Shown here: positions 28,848 to 38,310 of the stretch, in pieces | Numbering within the stretch: the first letter of the stretch is position 1 | How the letters are laid out: every line of letters starts with the position of its first letter | Assembly: GCA_030867875.1 (NCBI GenBank) | Contig: JAOWCC010000577.1 | Span: forward strand, 72,039,012-72,103,011 | Length of the DNA: 64,000 bases | Source: Actinernus sp. WN-2022 | Lineage: Eukaryota; Cnidaria; Anthozoa; Actiniaria; Actinernidae | Direction of reading: 5' to 3' | Notes under the pieces: generated by a model | What the model was told of the DNA's origin: nothing | What the model saw: only the letters and a program-made list of their open reading frames with translations | Database searches by the model: none | Program-made: the position numbers and the translations under genes

Positions 28848-31800
28848 ACAGCGTACTCTATTGGCTCGGTGTGGATTCCATCGGGAAGAACGCGTCTTTT
28901 GTCGTAGTAAGCCGATAGCCCAAGCTTCCGTTGTTTGTAGGTTGCTATGCCTTCTGGCAATAGTCGGAAGCCTCGGTTATTTGCCATGTCGATACTACCC
29001 TGGAGGGCTGCTTTGAATCGTTCCCACGAAATGTCGTTGTGCCGTCTAGACATACCTTTAGCGGAATACTTCTTGCTGCCACCTGTATCGACGTAGTAGG
29101 CTTTCGAGCATAGGGCAATGGCGCGCTGTCCTTCGAATTCGAGTTTGAAGAGTCCTGGTGTACGACTGCTCCATTCGTCCCAAGCTAGCCATTCATTCCT
29201 TTCGGCTTCGAAATCTTCTCGCAGTTCCGGTCTTACAACCTCATCGAGGCTATTTCCCGAGATGGCAATGTAGGCACTGTCTGTGTCCATCTGTATATAT
29301 TCGAAATCATTGCGATCAATGTACTTGTCGATGAAGTCATAGTAGAACTCAAGCATACGCAGCTTTGCGAGCTGGTACACAGCGATACCTACTTGGAAAG
29401 GGCGTTTGATTTGGATCTGGTCCTTTCGGCTCTCGAGTTCATATGCATCACCAATCTCTTCCAGGTCTTCGAACCAAACACTTCGCAATGCTTTGTCCAC
29501 AACCTTCTCATCTTTTGTATAGGTGACCTTTGTTTGGCGTCCCAAGTCTTCGAGCAACTTTCCATAGGCGCTGTTTCCTAGCAGCTTGAACACATCTGCC
29601 AGCAAAGCCTCACCTTTATCTTCATCTCCCATACGACGTGCCTCAGTGACTTGGTCCACGAACCATCCGAAGATTTCTTTGGGTTCGTAGTCTATCGTGC
29701 GGTAGACAGCAGTGATCACTGCGCCATGATCTACATACCAAAGTAGAAGAGGAGCATAGAGTAGCAACTTCTTTCCAGAGAGACTCCCAACTAGCTTCTT
29801 TTCCTCGCTGAGCTTTCTACCTGTCTTTGTGAGGTAGGCCAACATTTCTGGAGGGATTGCTTCTTTGGGGATTTTCTTGTTGTAGAAGAAGGGTGGCATC
29901 TCCTCAAATTCCTTCCACAATTTCTTTGGTATCTCGATGTCTACTTCTGCATATCCAAACCACGTTCCACCAAGTAGACATTCAACGAATCCTTCGGTGG
30001 CTGGACCTGGATCGTCATAGTGCACAACCTTTTCTTTTCCACAAGGCATTTCGAATTCCATGGTAGAAAGATATAGGGCGTTGGCATCGTATCCAAGAAT
30101 CTTACGACAAGTCTTAGTTCCTCCCTGATGACTACGAATCTTAGTCACTCCTGCTTCGTGGAGTCTGGTGAACACTATGCTTGGACCTCCCACGACAGCG
30201 TCTTTCAGCATGCGGTAGGCTTCCTTACTTGGAGCGTACATCTCAGCTCCCCTTTCTACACTACCTCGAAGTAGGAACTGTAGTGAGACTCCTGGAATGG
30301 ACACTGCGTCTTTCAGCATGTCTACTCCTTTCTCGTGATAGAAATCTCGCATCTTTTCGAGTGCCTCTAGGAATGGAACTACATCTAGGTCGTTGTAGTA
30401 TCGTAGCCAGTCTGCAAAGGTTTCCATTCCTTTGTCGAGAAAGGTGCACTCACAGTCTTCGAACTCTGACATAGATAGTAGATGTTCTCTTTTCAACTTC
30501 GAACCCCACTCTGGATAGTCTGGTAATCCAATGTGATCCAACTTGTCTGGAGAATCGAACCACTCATATGGGAAGAAACTCTTTTGCGATTCGCATCCAT
30601 ATGCCTTGATCCAACGTTCATAAGAAGTTCCAGGTCCAAGGTAGTTGATCACATCAAGGAAACGGAAATCTGGGGTCAATAGGAACATAGTGGAATTGGC
30701 TTTCTTTGCTACCAGGATCTTTGAACAGGTGTCGGCAATGATTCCTTCGAAGTGCTCCCTGATCAGATTAAGATCGTACCTGCCAGAGTTGAATCCCACT
30801 ACTGGAACTTGGCGGATCCATTCGTCGATCTTCGCTTGTTGTTTCTTTGGTAGGGTGTCAAAAGAGAATTCAGGTGTCTTGGGGCAGAACTGTTCTGCAA
30901 TGACTTCTTGGATCGCTTTCGCTCTTCGCTGGAGTTCTTCGACGAAGGCTTCGATGAGTTCTTTTGGATTGCGTCGACAGATGTGGGTTGACTTTCGATT
31001 GTATGTGTCGGCAATTGATACTGATATTGGGACATGGACGTTTTCGATGGTCAGGTGGTCTGTTGGTTGTCTTCCTTTCGTTGTATCGAGATAGGCTTCG
31101 AAATCGTAAACTATGAAGTGTGGGTAGACAGTTTGTGTTGGTGTGGGGACCGGTTTGTTTTTCTTCTTTGTAGAGCAACCCCAAGCTTCCACTACTGTAT
31201 AACCAGCTCCTTGTAGCTTTGCCGTTCTTTCACAGGTCTTGAGATAGAGCCTCCTTTCCCTAGGGAAGCATTTCGGGCAGCCATGGAAATAGCATCCATG
31301 AAATTGAAAGATGGTTTTCGAAACAGGTTCGTAGCCGTCGACCGGCGCTCCTTCGATCCAATGCTCTCCACCATGCCCACAAGCTGCATGATGAATGTGT
31401 TGTCCAATCCTTTTGGTTTCGCGTTCCAACCAGCATAAAGCGACTTTGCTGGCTGTGCTCTCTGGCCAGAAGGCTTTTTCGTATGCCGACTGGGGTACTG
31501 TGATTACTTTTCCGGGGCAAACGATCTTTGTTTCGCCACGCCTGCAACGATCTGCATGACGGTGAAGGTCTGAGGCTTTCGTGAACCGTTGCTTACAATC
31601 GTTACATACGTAGATGTGCCCTAGCTTGTTGATGTTCTTGATGTAGAAGGCATGTCCGTCGTATATCCCAATCGTCATCGTATGCTTGTAGTGAGCTGCA
31701 TGTCGCGTCAGATGCCAAGCGCCGTCCTCCGTGGGTTCATACACCCGAATACCGATTCCAAAGTGTAACTCGACTTCCTCCAGCTGGTCTAAGGAAGTTC

Positions 31801-32434
31801 TGGGAACGTCTTGTGTGGGTGCTGTCAGGCGATAGAAGTTCTGGGCAAGTTTTCGAGCTTTGACGCAACACCTATCTACTCTTGCTCCTTCATGCATGGC
31901 AAGGCAGCGCCAAAGACATAGGTTGTCGCCATATCGATCAAGGGCAAGCATTCCTTTCTTAAGGCGAAGCCATTGGGGCAGTGGACCTGTTCCCAACAAA
32001 AGCTGACGATCGATCACGACTTTGACATCTACGTAGATCCAACGAACGAAGGCCCATTGGGTATTTGGTCGAGTGATGTTGTCGGGATTCAATCGAGCTG
32101 TCTCCTTGCTATTGATCCACTCTTCTGCATCTTCTAGGATGTTCACCCATGGAGAGCCTGGGACAGTCTTGGAGAATAGAATCACGCGTCCGTCATTGAC
32201 ATTGCGAATGCGATAGGTGTAGCTATAGCGTAGGTAGAAGCTGGTGGTTACCTTTGCAACTAACTTTTCCATGATCCTAGGAGTCAAGTCTCCTGCCACA
32301 CCTTGGAAGAAGCGCCATCGGATAGTACGGCGACCTATCTCCATCCCCTCGAGCATTCCATCTCTCTCCTCTAGAATGGCACCTGCCTCTCGAGCTAGAC
32401 TCCGTGGAAGTGGTTCACTACGTGGTCTCACCAT
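28844..32434 (-). CDS. polB: Protein-primed DNA polymerase B
   Basis: A 1196-aa polymerase that replicates the element. Residues about 165-265 resemble an OTU-like cysteine-protease fold ('RYGDNLCLWRCLA' with C173, and H261 in 'YDGHAFYIKN'). A C2H2-like finger sits at 277-297. A 'FHGCYFHGCPKC' motif at about 378-389 is typical of the pre-exonuclease nuclease-like region. The 3'-5' exonuclease has 'YDFEAY' (D444, E446), 'GFNSGRYDLN' (547-556) and 'YYNDLD' (679-684). The polymerase has motif A 'GYDANALYLS' (781-790), motif B 'KLLGNSAYG' (950-958) and motif C 'MDTDSAY' (1049-1055), then 'KYSAKGMSRR'. The intact catalytic set implies a potentially active enzyme. Its start is preceded by ATAGTTATATCGA. 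Confidence 0.95.
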   Translation of the reverse strand: MVRPRSEPLPRSLAREAGAILEERDGMLEGMEIGRRTIRWRFFQGVAGDLTPRIMEKLVAKVTTSFYLRYSYTYRIRNVNDGRVILFSKTVPGSPWVNILEDAEEWINSKETARLNPDNITRPNTQWAFVRWIYVDVKVVIDRQLLLGTGPLPQWLRLKKGMLALDRYGDNLCLWRCLAMHEGARVDRCCVKARKLAQNFYRLTAPTQDVPRTSLDQLEEVELHFGIGIRVYEPTEDGAWHLTRHAAHYKHTMTIGIYDGHAFYIKNINKLGHIYVCNDCKQRFTKASDLHRHADRCRRGETKIVCPGKVITVPQSAYEKAFWPESTASKVALCWLERETKRIGQHIHHAACGHGGEHWIEGAPVDGYEPVSKTIFQFHGCYFHGCPKCFPRERRLYLKTCERTAKLQGAGYTVVEAWGCSTKKKNKPVPTPTQTVYPHFIVYDFEAYLDTTKGRQPTDHLTIENVHVPISVSIADTYNRKSTHICRRNPKELIEAFVEELQRRAKAIQEVIAEQFCPKTPEFSFDTLPKKQQAKIDEWIRQVPVVGFNSGRYDLNLIREHFEGIIADTCSKILVAKKANSTMFLLTPDFRFLDVINYLGPGTSYERWIKAYGCESQKSFFPYEWFDSPDKLDHIGLPDYPEWGSKLKREHLLSMSEFEDCECTFLDKGMETFADWLRYYNDLDVVPFLEALEKMRDFYHEKGVDMLKDAVSIPGVSLQFLLRGSVERGAEMYAPSKEAYRMLKDAVVGGPSIVFTRLHEAGVTKIRSHQGGTKTCRKILGYDANALYLSTMEFEMPCGKEKVVHYDDPGPATEGFVECLLGGTWFGYAEVDIEIPKKLWKEFEEMPPFFYNKKIPKEAIPPEMLAYLTKTGRKLSEEKKLVGSLSGKKLLLYAPLLLWYVDHGAVITAVYRTIDYEPKEIFGWFVDQVTEARRMGDEDKGEALLADVFKLLGNSAYGKLLEDLGRQTKVTYTKDEKVVDKALRSVWFEDLEEIGDAYELESRKDQIQIKRPFQVGIAVYQLAKLRMLEFYYDFIDKYIDRNDFEYIQMDTDSAYIAISGNSLDEVVRPELREDFEAERNEWLAWDEWSSRTPGLFKLEFEGQRAIALCSKAYYVDTGGSKKYSAKGMSRRHNDISWERFKAALQGSIDMANNRGFRLLPEGIATYKQRKLGLSAYYDKRRVLPDGIHTEPIEYAV

Positions 32435-32460
32435 TCTCCCTTCGATATAACTATGTGTTA
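32435..32460 (-). promoter_or_regulatory. PolB promoter motif
   Basis: Read leftwards: ACACATAGTTATATCGAAGG, then GAGAATG. The ATAGTTATATCGA core is the same as that before the F-box/ankyrin gene at the other end (about 13388-13400), at a similar distance from the ATG (about 7-13 bases). Confidence 0.6.
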
Positions 32461-32480
32461 GGATAGCTTTAACAGGTACT

Positions 32481-32655
32481 CGAATTTGGATTTTATGTGT
32501 AAGGACGTTGCAGCGATATAATTATATGTAATTATATCTCTAATAGGATTATCAAGTTGGATTTTATGTACAAGCAATCGATGTCGATATAACTATATGT
32601 AATTATATCTCTAATAGGATTATCAAGTTGGATTTTACGTACAAGAATGTCTAGT
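32481..32655. repeat. Subterminal 71-bp tandem repeats
   Basis: Two clear units, 32514-32584 and 32585-32655 (period 71), each with a GATATAA(T/C)TATATG core, then AATTATATCTCTAATAGG and TATCAAGTTGGATTTTA. A degenerate half copy is at 32481-32513. The inner unit overlaps the start of the right terminal repeat. Only one copy is present at the left end. Each unit holds the element's TATAACTATA motif, so this lengthens the region upstream of PolB. Confidence 0.85.
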
Positions 32656-32918
32656 GACACTTTGAATGACCCTTAGTTACCCCATAGTAGTATAGTCGGC
32701 GTCAGTTAAATACAACTTTTTCTTGTGCAACAAAACTCAAAAGGTTGTGAATGTTATGGACGCCTTTTTTCTTGCACAAGGGGCGTTATGAAGTGGATTT
32801 CTGAATTCACTTTATGACGCCCCTTGTGCAAGAAAACAAGGCGTCCATAACATTCACAACCTTTTGAGTTTTGTTGTACAAGAAAAAGTGGTATTTAACT
32901 GACGCCGACTATACTACT
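32584..32918 (-). repeat. Right terminal inverted repeat of the Polinton
   Basis: Complement of 13065-13399 over 335 bp. It contains the right terminal palindrome (32686-32918) and ends CTATACTACT at 32918. The target copy CTTAG follows at 32919-32923. Confidence 0.95.
32686..32918. repeat. Terminal palindrome, right end
   Basis: A 233-bp self-complementary block matching the left one base for base after reversal, including the imperfect positions. The centre is near 32802. Confidence 0.95.
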
Positions 32919-33237
32919 CTTAGCAACTCGCATTTGTATACCTTTCCAGCGAATTCAACATCACCAATATTAAAGGACAGGCAACTTGGCATCTGGAGAC
33001 AACCGAAGGCACAATCCATAACGCTATTCACACCCATTAAGTTGAAATTTTGCTAGCTGTAATAGCATGAGAAATCAGCTTGAAAAACGGTGCAACACGC
33101 GTGTTTGCATCACTTGAGACCGAATAGTGATCATCGAAATAGCTAGGATTTGAAGGAAGGCAACTTGAGTGACTGGAAACATATCCTTTCCAAGTGCGAT
33201 TGTGTATATCTACATGAAACAGTACTGCTTTTCTCAT
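32919..33237 (-). pseudogene. PAN/apple exon, copy 1, 5' part (interrupted)
   Basis: The 5' portion of the exon whose 3' part lies left of the Polinton. It keeps the upstream reading M-R-K-A-V-L-F-H, the 'SSDANTRVAPFFKLISHAI' region and the Cys-rich PAN core (A-F-G-C-L-Q-M-P-S-C). Small differences from the intact copies include a changed codon run near 33040 and a loss near 33130 of the codons found in the other copies. Disrupted and probably not functional. Confidence 0.75.
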
Positions 33238-34480
33238 ACGGCAAAAAAGTTATTACTTAAACTCGAGAAACAAACACTAGGACGTGTAAAAGTTCATTGA
33301 GTCGTATCATGAGGTTTTAAAGCGGATTATTTAATTTAGACTTCCGTTTCAAGTAAATATTTAATAATATTTATATAGGTACATTTTTCTACTCTTGTTA
33401 CACTTTAGTCTCAAACGAAATGTTTACCATATATTTGATACCTGACTATTTCTCGAAAAACTTCAACTTTCTACGAATCTTGTGAAACATTTCTACAAGC
33501 CGTTAATATTCCCAGTGGGAAAATATTTAAAATATTTCCTTGTTATCAATGTTCATGCCAATACAGAATTGTATTGATTTGCACCTGCCTGAAGGACATG
33601 AAGATGTGCGTTACAATGTTAGAGACCATTTGCAGAAATTGAATTGATCAATTTTTTGTATATTTTCTAAATATTTTCATAGGTAATATTCTAGCGGTTC
33701 TAGAAAGTGGTATGTCAGAAAAATGTAAACATATATAAATTTGAACAAAGTGTTATTGATGTTGCCCTGTTGAGGTAGATTCAGTGGAAAACACGAACGT
33801 TTTACATACATTGAAGAAATGTGTAAAACGTTTGTAAAGTCTCTGAACGTACAAATTTAGACATTTTACCGAGACCATTTTTCTAAGTTTACTACTCTGT
33901 AAAATGTGTTAAAAATGTCTTTAAATTTGTACATTCGGTCAGACACGGATTTAGCAAACATTTTAGTCTGTAATATGCTCACATTTTATAAACGTTTCAC
34001 ATACATAGTTCTTCAAAGTGGGTCGATTTACAAATATTTCATTGTAGCTAAAGGAACGACGAGAAAGAAGATATATTAAGCATACTGTCCGCGACTTTAA
34101 CCCCCCAGAACTCTTCAATTATTTACAACATACCAAAAAGGAACACTTGCATATTTAATAGTCTAGTTTGGCATTCAAAAATTACTGCTGGTACGATGAC
34201 TACAAACGCATTTCCTCAATAATAAATACCAGCGGCAAGATGGGTGATTCAGAACTCTATGTATTGTTGTAGTTTGAACTTCTGCACCTTCTCGCTGGTA
34301 TTTGTGAATATTTTAGATCGGAATGAGACTATCGTTGAGTAAATGTGTTCATAGTCATCGCATCCAGTCCAGACTGATTCGTATCGAAAATTACCGCTGA
34401 ATACGATGACTGCAGACGCATTGATATAGGGTTCGGTTAAACATTCATAAATACCGGCAAGGTGGGCTATTCACAACAAT
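33238..34480. repeat. Duplicated upstream region of PAN copy 1
   Basis: Shares long stretches with 44010-44790 and partly with 36310-36760, for example CTTGTGAAACATTTCTACAAG and ATTCCCAGTGGGAAAATATT. An extra piece at about 33730-34005, rich in AAACGTTTGTAAA-type self-complementary words, is absent from the copy at 44 kb. No coding frame. Words such as ATTACCGCTGAATACGATGAC recur here and at 44.7-44.9 kb. Confidence 0.7.
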
Positions 34481-35053
34481 AATAATTACAGTTCTTAGTG
34501 CTCATCTCGACCAGCCTCAATGCGCTTACAATCGTAGAAACTACAATATAAAACTATAACACAATGTGTGTAAATACAGTACTATCTACGATGTATCGAA
34601 CTATGTATATGTATAAAACTAAAAATTAAATAAATACGTCTTAAGGAGAGATTTAAACTGGGAGACAGATTGGGCGTTTCTAATATTACATGGCAGCGCG
34701 TTCCAGAGCTTAGGCGCAGCAATAGAAAATGCGCGATCCTCGTATGTGCAAGACGTAGATCGAAGAACTGTAAGTAGGACCTTTACAGCTGAGCGCAGAT
34801 TACGTCTAGGTATGTTAGGCATTAAAACTTTTCGAAAATAGTTAGGTGCGCAACCATGTATGGATTTATACGTAAGTAATCAAACTTTAAAAGAGATACG
34901 CTCTTTAACTGGTAGCCGGAATATGGTTTATTAGCAATTCCCAAAGGTTTTTTTCCAGTTAAAATTAACAACAAAACTAATAAATTCTAATTACAATCTA
35001 TAACGAATTGTGATTATAAATACGAGCATCATTATTTACTAGATTAAACATAC
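34481..35053 (-). mobile_element. LINE 3'-end fragment
   Basis: On the minus strand, 34619-34822 encodes the C-terminal tail of a CR1/L2-like ORF2: 'YEDRAFSIAAPKLWNALPC', then 'NIRNAQSVSQFKSLLKTYLF'. More upstream residues can be followed with frameshifts to about 34930. The rest of the element is missing. The right part (34960-35053) is AT-rich and unclassified. Confidence 0.7.
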
Positions 35054-35177
35054 CCTTAGGCCCAATTCAAACGTCGAACTTTTCATGCGCCGAACCTAAT
35101 TAGATCAAAAGCAGCCGCCTAATTATTTCAATTGCATTCGGCGCATGAAAAGTTCGACGTTTCATTCGGGCCTTAGG
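35054..35177. repeat. Short inverted-repeat MITE
   Basis: Ends CCTTAGGCCCAATTCAAACG and GTTTCATTCGGGCCTTAGG, with TCGAACTTTTCATGCGCCGAA facing its complement. About 124 bp, no coding capacity. It separates two LINE fragments. Confidence 0.75.
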
Positions 35178-35790
35178 TCGGCAACAAAGTGATATTCTTG
35201 GCTGAGCCTGGAAGGTTGTTCCAGGTTTTTGCCGCGTGATAAACGAATGATCGTTGAGCAGTTGAAGTTCTGCATTTAGCTATGGTAATGTCATCTGCCT
35301 GTCTGGTTAATCGCAAATGCGCAAATCGCGCTTCACGAGCGCTTCACAATATTACTTAGGTAAGGCGGAGCGAGGCCATAAGACATTTAAACATCATAAC
35401 AAGGTCTCGATAAGTTCTCTAAGAACTGGAGAAATGTGATCGAATTTTCTGGTGTCAGTCAGTAAGATGCGTGCTGAAATGTTCTCAGTTAGTTGTAATT
35501 TGTGAATATTCTGTTTCGTGGTGCCAGACCATACGAATTCGTGAACAGTAAACAAAGCTTGCTAAATACTAATATATCAAACACATCGTCGTTATTTCCA
35601 ACGACTAATAACTTGGAATTCGAAATGATGACATTTATTTTTTGAAGCCTCGAAAGTATAAAGTTATCCGGTGGCGGACATAGTGATTTCACATTAAAAA
35701 TATATGTTATAACATTTACGTTTTTAACTGTTAAATGTTCATCAAAATACTGATATATACTTCCATCAATTCGAGATCCCAAATCATTAA
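35178..35790 (-). mobile_element. LINE fragment (post-RT region), degenerate
   Basis: The minus strand shows remnants of a reverse-transcriptase C-terminal region: 'TRKFDHISPVLRELI', a 'PRSALPK' segment and 'RQKPGTTFQ'. A related fragment lies at 38311-38950. Stops and frameshifts make it non-functional. Confidence 0.6.
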
Positions 35791-36455
35791 TACAACGAGT
35801 CTAAATACACCTGAGCTATACTGGATAAATATGCACAGTTTACAAGGGGATTTCTAGTGGGTTTTTTGAAGTTGCAGGGTATTCTGTAATTTAAGCCTTT
35901 CTGGTAGCAAAACGAGAAACACCTGGTTGCCTACCTCTTTGACGAAATAGTGATCAAATCCCACCATGAAGACTGGAGGTACTAATGCCCTGTTTGTACT
36001 TAGCAACTCGCATGTGTATACCTTTCCAGCGAATTCAACAGCACCAATGTTAAAGGACAGGCAACTTGGCATCTGGAGACAACCGAAGGCACAATCCATA
36101 ACGCTATTCACACCCAAAGTTAAAATTTTGCTAGCTGTAATAGCATGAGAAATCAGCTTTAAAAACGGTGCAACACGCGTGTTTGCATCACTTGAGACCG
36201 AATAGTGATTTATATTTTGAGTCATCGAAATAGCTAGGATTTGAAGGAAGGCAACTTGAGTGACTGGAAACATATCCTTTCCAAGTGCGATTGTGTAGTA
36301 TATGAAACAGTACTGATTTTCTCATACGGCAAAAAAGGTAATTACTTAACCTCGAGAAACAAACAATAGGACTTGTAAAAGTTCATTAAGTCGTATCGGG
36401 GTTTTCAAACGGATTATTTAATTTACACTCCGTTTCAGGTAAATATTTAATGATA
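35791..36455 (-). CDS. PAN/apple exon, copy 2
   Basis: The coding part is about 35923-36273 on the minus strand. It starts with a possible signal peptide ('MFPVTQVAFLQILAISMTQ'). The PAN core follows: 'VMDCAFGCLQMPSCLSFNIG', 'GKVYTCELLSTNRALVPPVF' and 'FDHYFVKE'. Cys spacing fits the PAN/apple fold of secreted and adhesive proteins. Splice-donor candidates are AAAGAG|GTAGGC and CAG|GTGTTT near 35922-35934. Sequence around 35995-36010 (TGTACTTAGCAACTCG) is the unoccupied Polinton target. The coding frame is intact, but I cannot tell whether it is expressed. No downstream exons were recognised before 33 kb. Confidence 0.65.
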
Positions 36456-36629
36456 GCCTGCAGAACAGGCACTTTTCCGATACGAGCTGAGCGAGGTACA
36501 GCATATACGAGCGAAGCGAGTTCTGATACCGATCCGAGCGGGTCTCTCTTTTCTATTTTCACGCGGCCAAATCATTTTATCACTTCCTTTGCGTTGAAAT
36601 AACACTGAGGGCCTGTTTCTAAGGCTAAC
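36456..36629. mobile_element. MITE with 9-bp flank duplication
   Basis: A 174-bp insertion absent from PAN copies 1 and 3. It starts GCCTGCAGAACAGGC and ends GGCTAAC. The flanks TTAATGATA (36447-36455) and TTTATGATA (36630-36638) are a 9-bp duplication with one change, which fits Mutator-like transposition. Confidence 0.65.
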
Positions 36630-38310
36630 TTTATGATATTTAAGGTACATTTTTCTCTTGTGATACTTTAGTCTCAAAGGAAATGTTTACCATAGATTTT
36701 ATACTATTTCTAGAAGAGCTTCAACTTTCTATGAATCTTGTGAAACATTTCTACAAGCCGTTAATATTCCTCTAGTTATTGGGGACACCCTCAGAACCGT
36801 AATTTGTTATCCGTAATAGCGGGAGTCCGCAATAGCAGGGTGCGATAAAAAAAATAACGTGCTTACAGCGTGAAAATGTTTATTTACAAACATGTAGTGG
36901 ATAGATAACACTATTAACTGACCAATTATTCACATTGTCTTTGAGTCTTGAGAGGTATTTATAACAAAGTAATGATCACATGCGTCTTCTTGAACTTTAA
37001 CTTTCTGTGCTGTAGTACTGTAGTTTAAACGCTTATCGTTTCGCACAAGTATGCTCTAAGGATCCGTGAAAGCGCTGACAAGGCATACGTTCTGTGTAAC
37101 CTGCGTTCAGTTAGTCAGACCTTGATATCCAAGTAATTCTTTCACGAAAAAGTGTCCGATGCTGCTCTGTGACTTTCTGCAGTTGGTAGCAGTCCCGGGG
37201 GAGGGGGGGGGGGGGGGGTACTCCTGTTCGTGACGTATTATGTATGTGCCGCCCGGGTGGGTCAGGGTTTTGAGCTCAGTTTGGGCAGGTAGGGTCAGGG
37301 TTTTGACCTGATTTGGGCAGATCAGGATAAGGATTTGAGTATAATTTGGGTGCAGTCAGGGTCGGGGTTCAGTATTTTTTAGGCAGTTCATTTGTTTTAG
37401 CTACTATGTCAAAAAAAGACATTCTGTTGGCGCATTTTGATCGCCTGCCCACATGCAAGCACTGAGGTTCCCATACATCGTGACGCCGCTAATTCGTACT
37501 TCAGTACAAGTTTATCTATGTACTTCATCTGCTGATTTGTTTACCCAATGCCACGTCCCGACTTGAAATGTTCCGTATTTTGCATGAAATCCCGGTACTC
37601 GGTATACCGGCCAGGATATATATCCGACCGTGTTTTGAAAACAATTTAAAGAAGGGGCAATCAGGTTTTTTTTCCCCAAAAGGGGGCAATCAGGGTTTTG
37701 GAGCTCGGATTGGGTCAAACAGGGTCAGGGTTTGAGCCTCTTGGCCTCACATACATACCCATTTTTCATGTAAGTATCCCCCCCCCCCTCCCCCTCGTGG
37801 CAGCAGTTTCACTAACTTTCTCCCCAAGCCTGTTAAACTGGATTGCGAGTGCAAATTCACCGCTCTGTAGAAGAAACAACTCCACGTCACTGACATTTAG
37901 TCCCCAAATGTCCACTAATTATAAAGTGGAGCGTTTATAGAGGGACATTGTTTATGAAGCTAGACATTACGCCGGATTGGGTGGCTAGCCACCCCCGTTT
38001 GGGCTGGCCAAATTGCAGCATTTTATAGAGGCAATGTATGTTCCTGAACAAACAAGCTATGACAGCCACCCCCCTTCAAAAATCCTGTATCCACCCCTGT
38101 TACGGCATCAACTAATTGTAGCTTAGATTGTTCATTTCACTTCCAGAGACTGTGGGAAGGTTTGGCAGGACACATGTTCAGCCAAGTAAGAAAAATATTT
38201 GAAGGCCTGGATGTTCGCTATAACGAAAGCTGAAACAATAACTAGCGTTCTATACTTGTGACTATACTAAATGAGTAAGTTACTATAGTACTATATGCGA
38301 GCATCATTAG
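36630..38310. other. Non-coding, G/C-run inverted repeat
   Basis: The first 130 bases continue the duplicated PAN upstream region. At about 37190-37800 a run of about 16-18 G near 37203-37218 faces a run of C (37769-37795), enclosing GGGTCAGGGTTTTGAGC-type repeats. This looks like a non-autonomous element with G-rich ends. TCCGTAATAGCGGGAGTCCG at 36812 and nearby words form a further weak repeat. No gene supported. Confidence 0.45.

Larger units (their letters stand above)
13065..32918. mobile_element. Maverick/Polinton element (virus-like DNA transposon)
   Basis: A 19.85-kb element bounded by 335-bp inverted repeats beginning AGTAGTATAG and ending CTATACTACT (the AG...CT ends known for Polintons). 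It is flanked by CTTAG at 13060-13064 and 32919-32923. The usual family duplication is 6 bp, so one base may have changed, or the duplication may be 5 bp here. It holds the Polinton hallmark genes: protein-primed PolB, retroviral-type integrase, double jelly-roll capsid protein, FtsK/HerA-type packaging ATPase and several conserved small proteins. Every frame but one is open, and the terminal repeats differ at about one position over their length, so the insertion is young. One structural gene is broken by a foldback transposon. No maturation protease was found. Accessory genes are an F-box/ankyrin protein, a Zn-finger protein and a TFIIB-like factor. Confidence 0.97.

Noticed and set aside
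13065..32918. Classification as a virophage or giant-virus fragment
   Set aside because: Integrase, PolB and capsid types, AG/CT-ended inverted repeats and the short target duplication are those of Polintons. The accessory genes alone do not change that.
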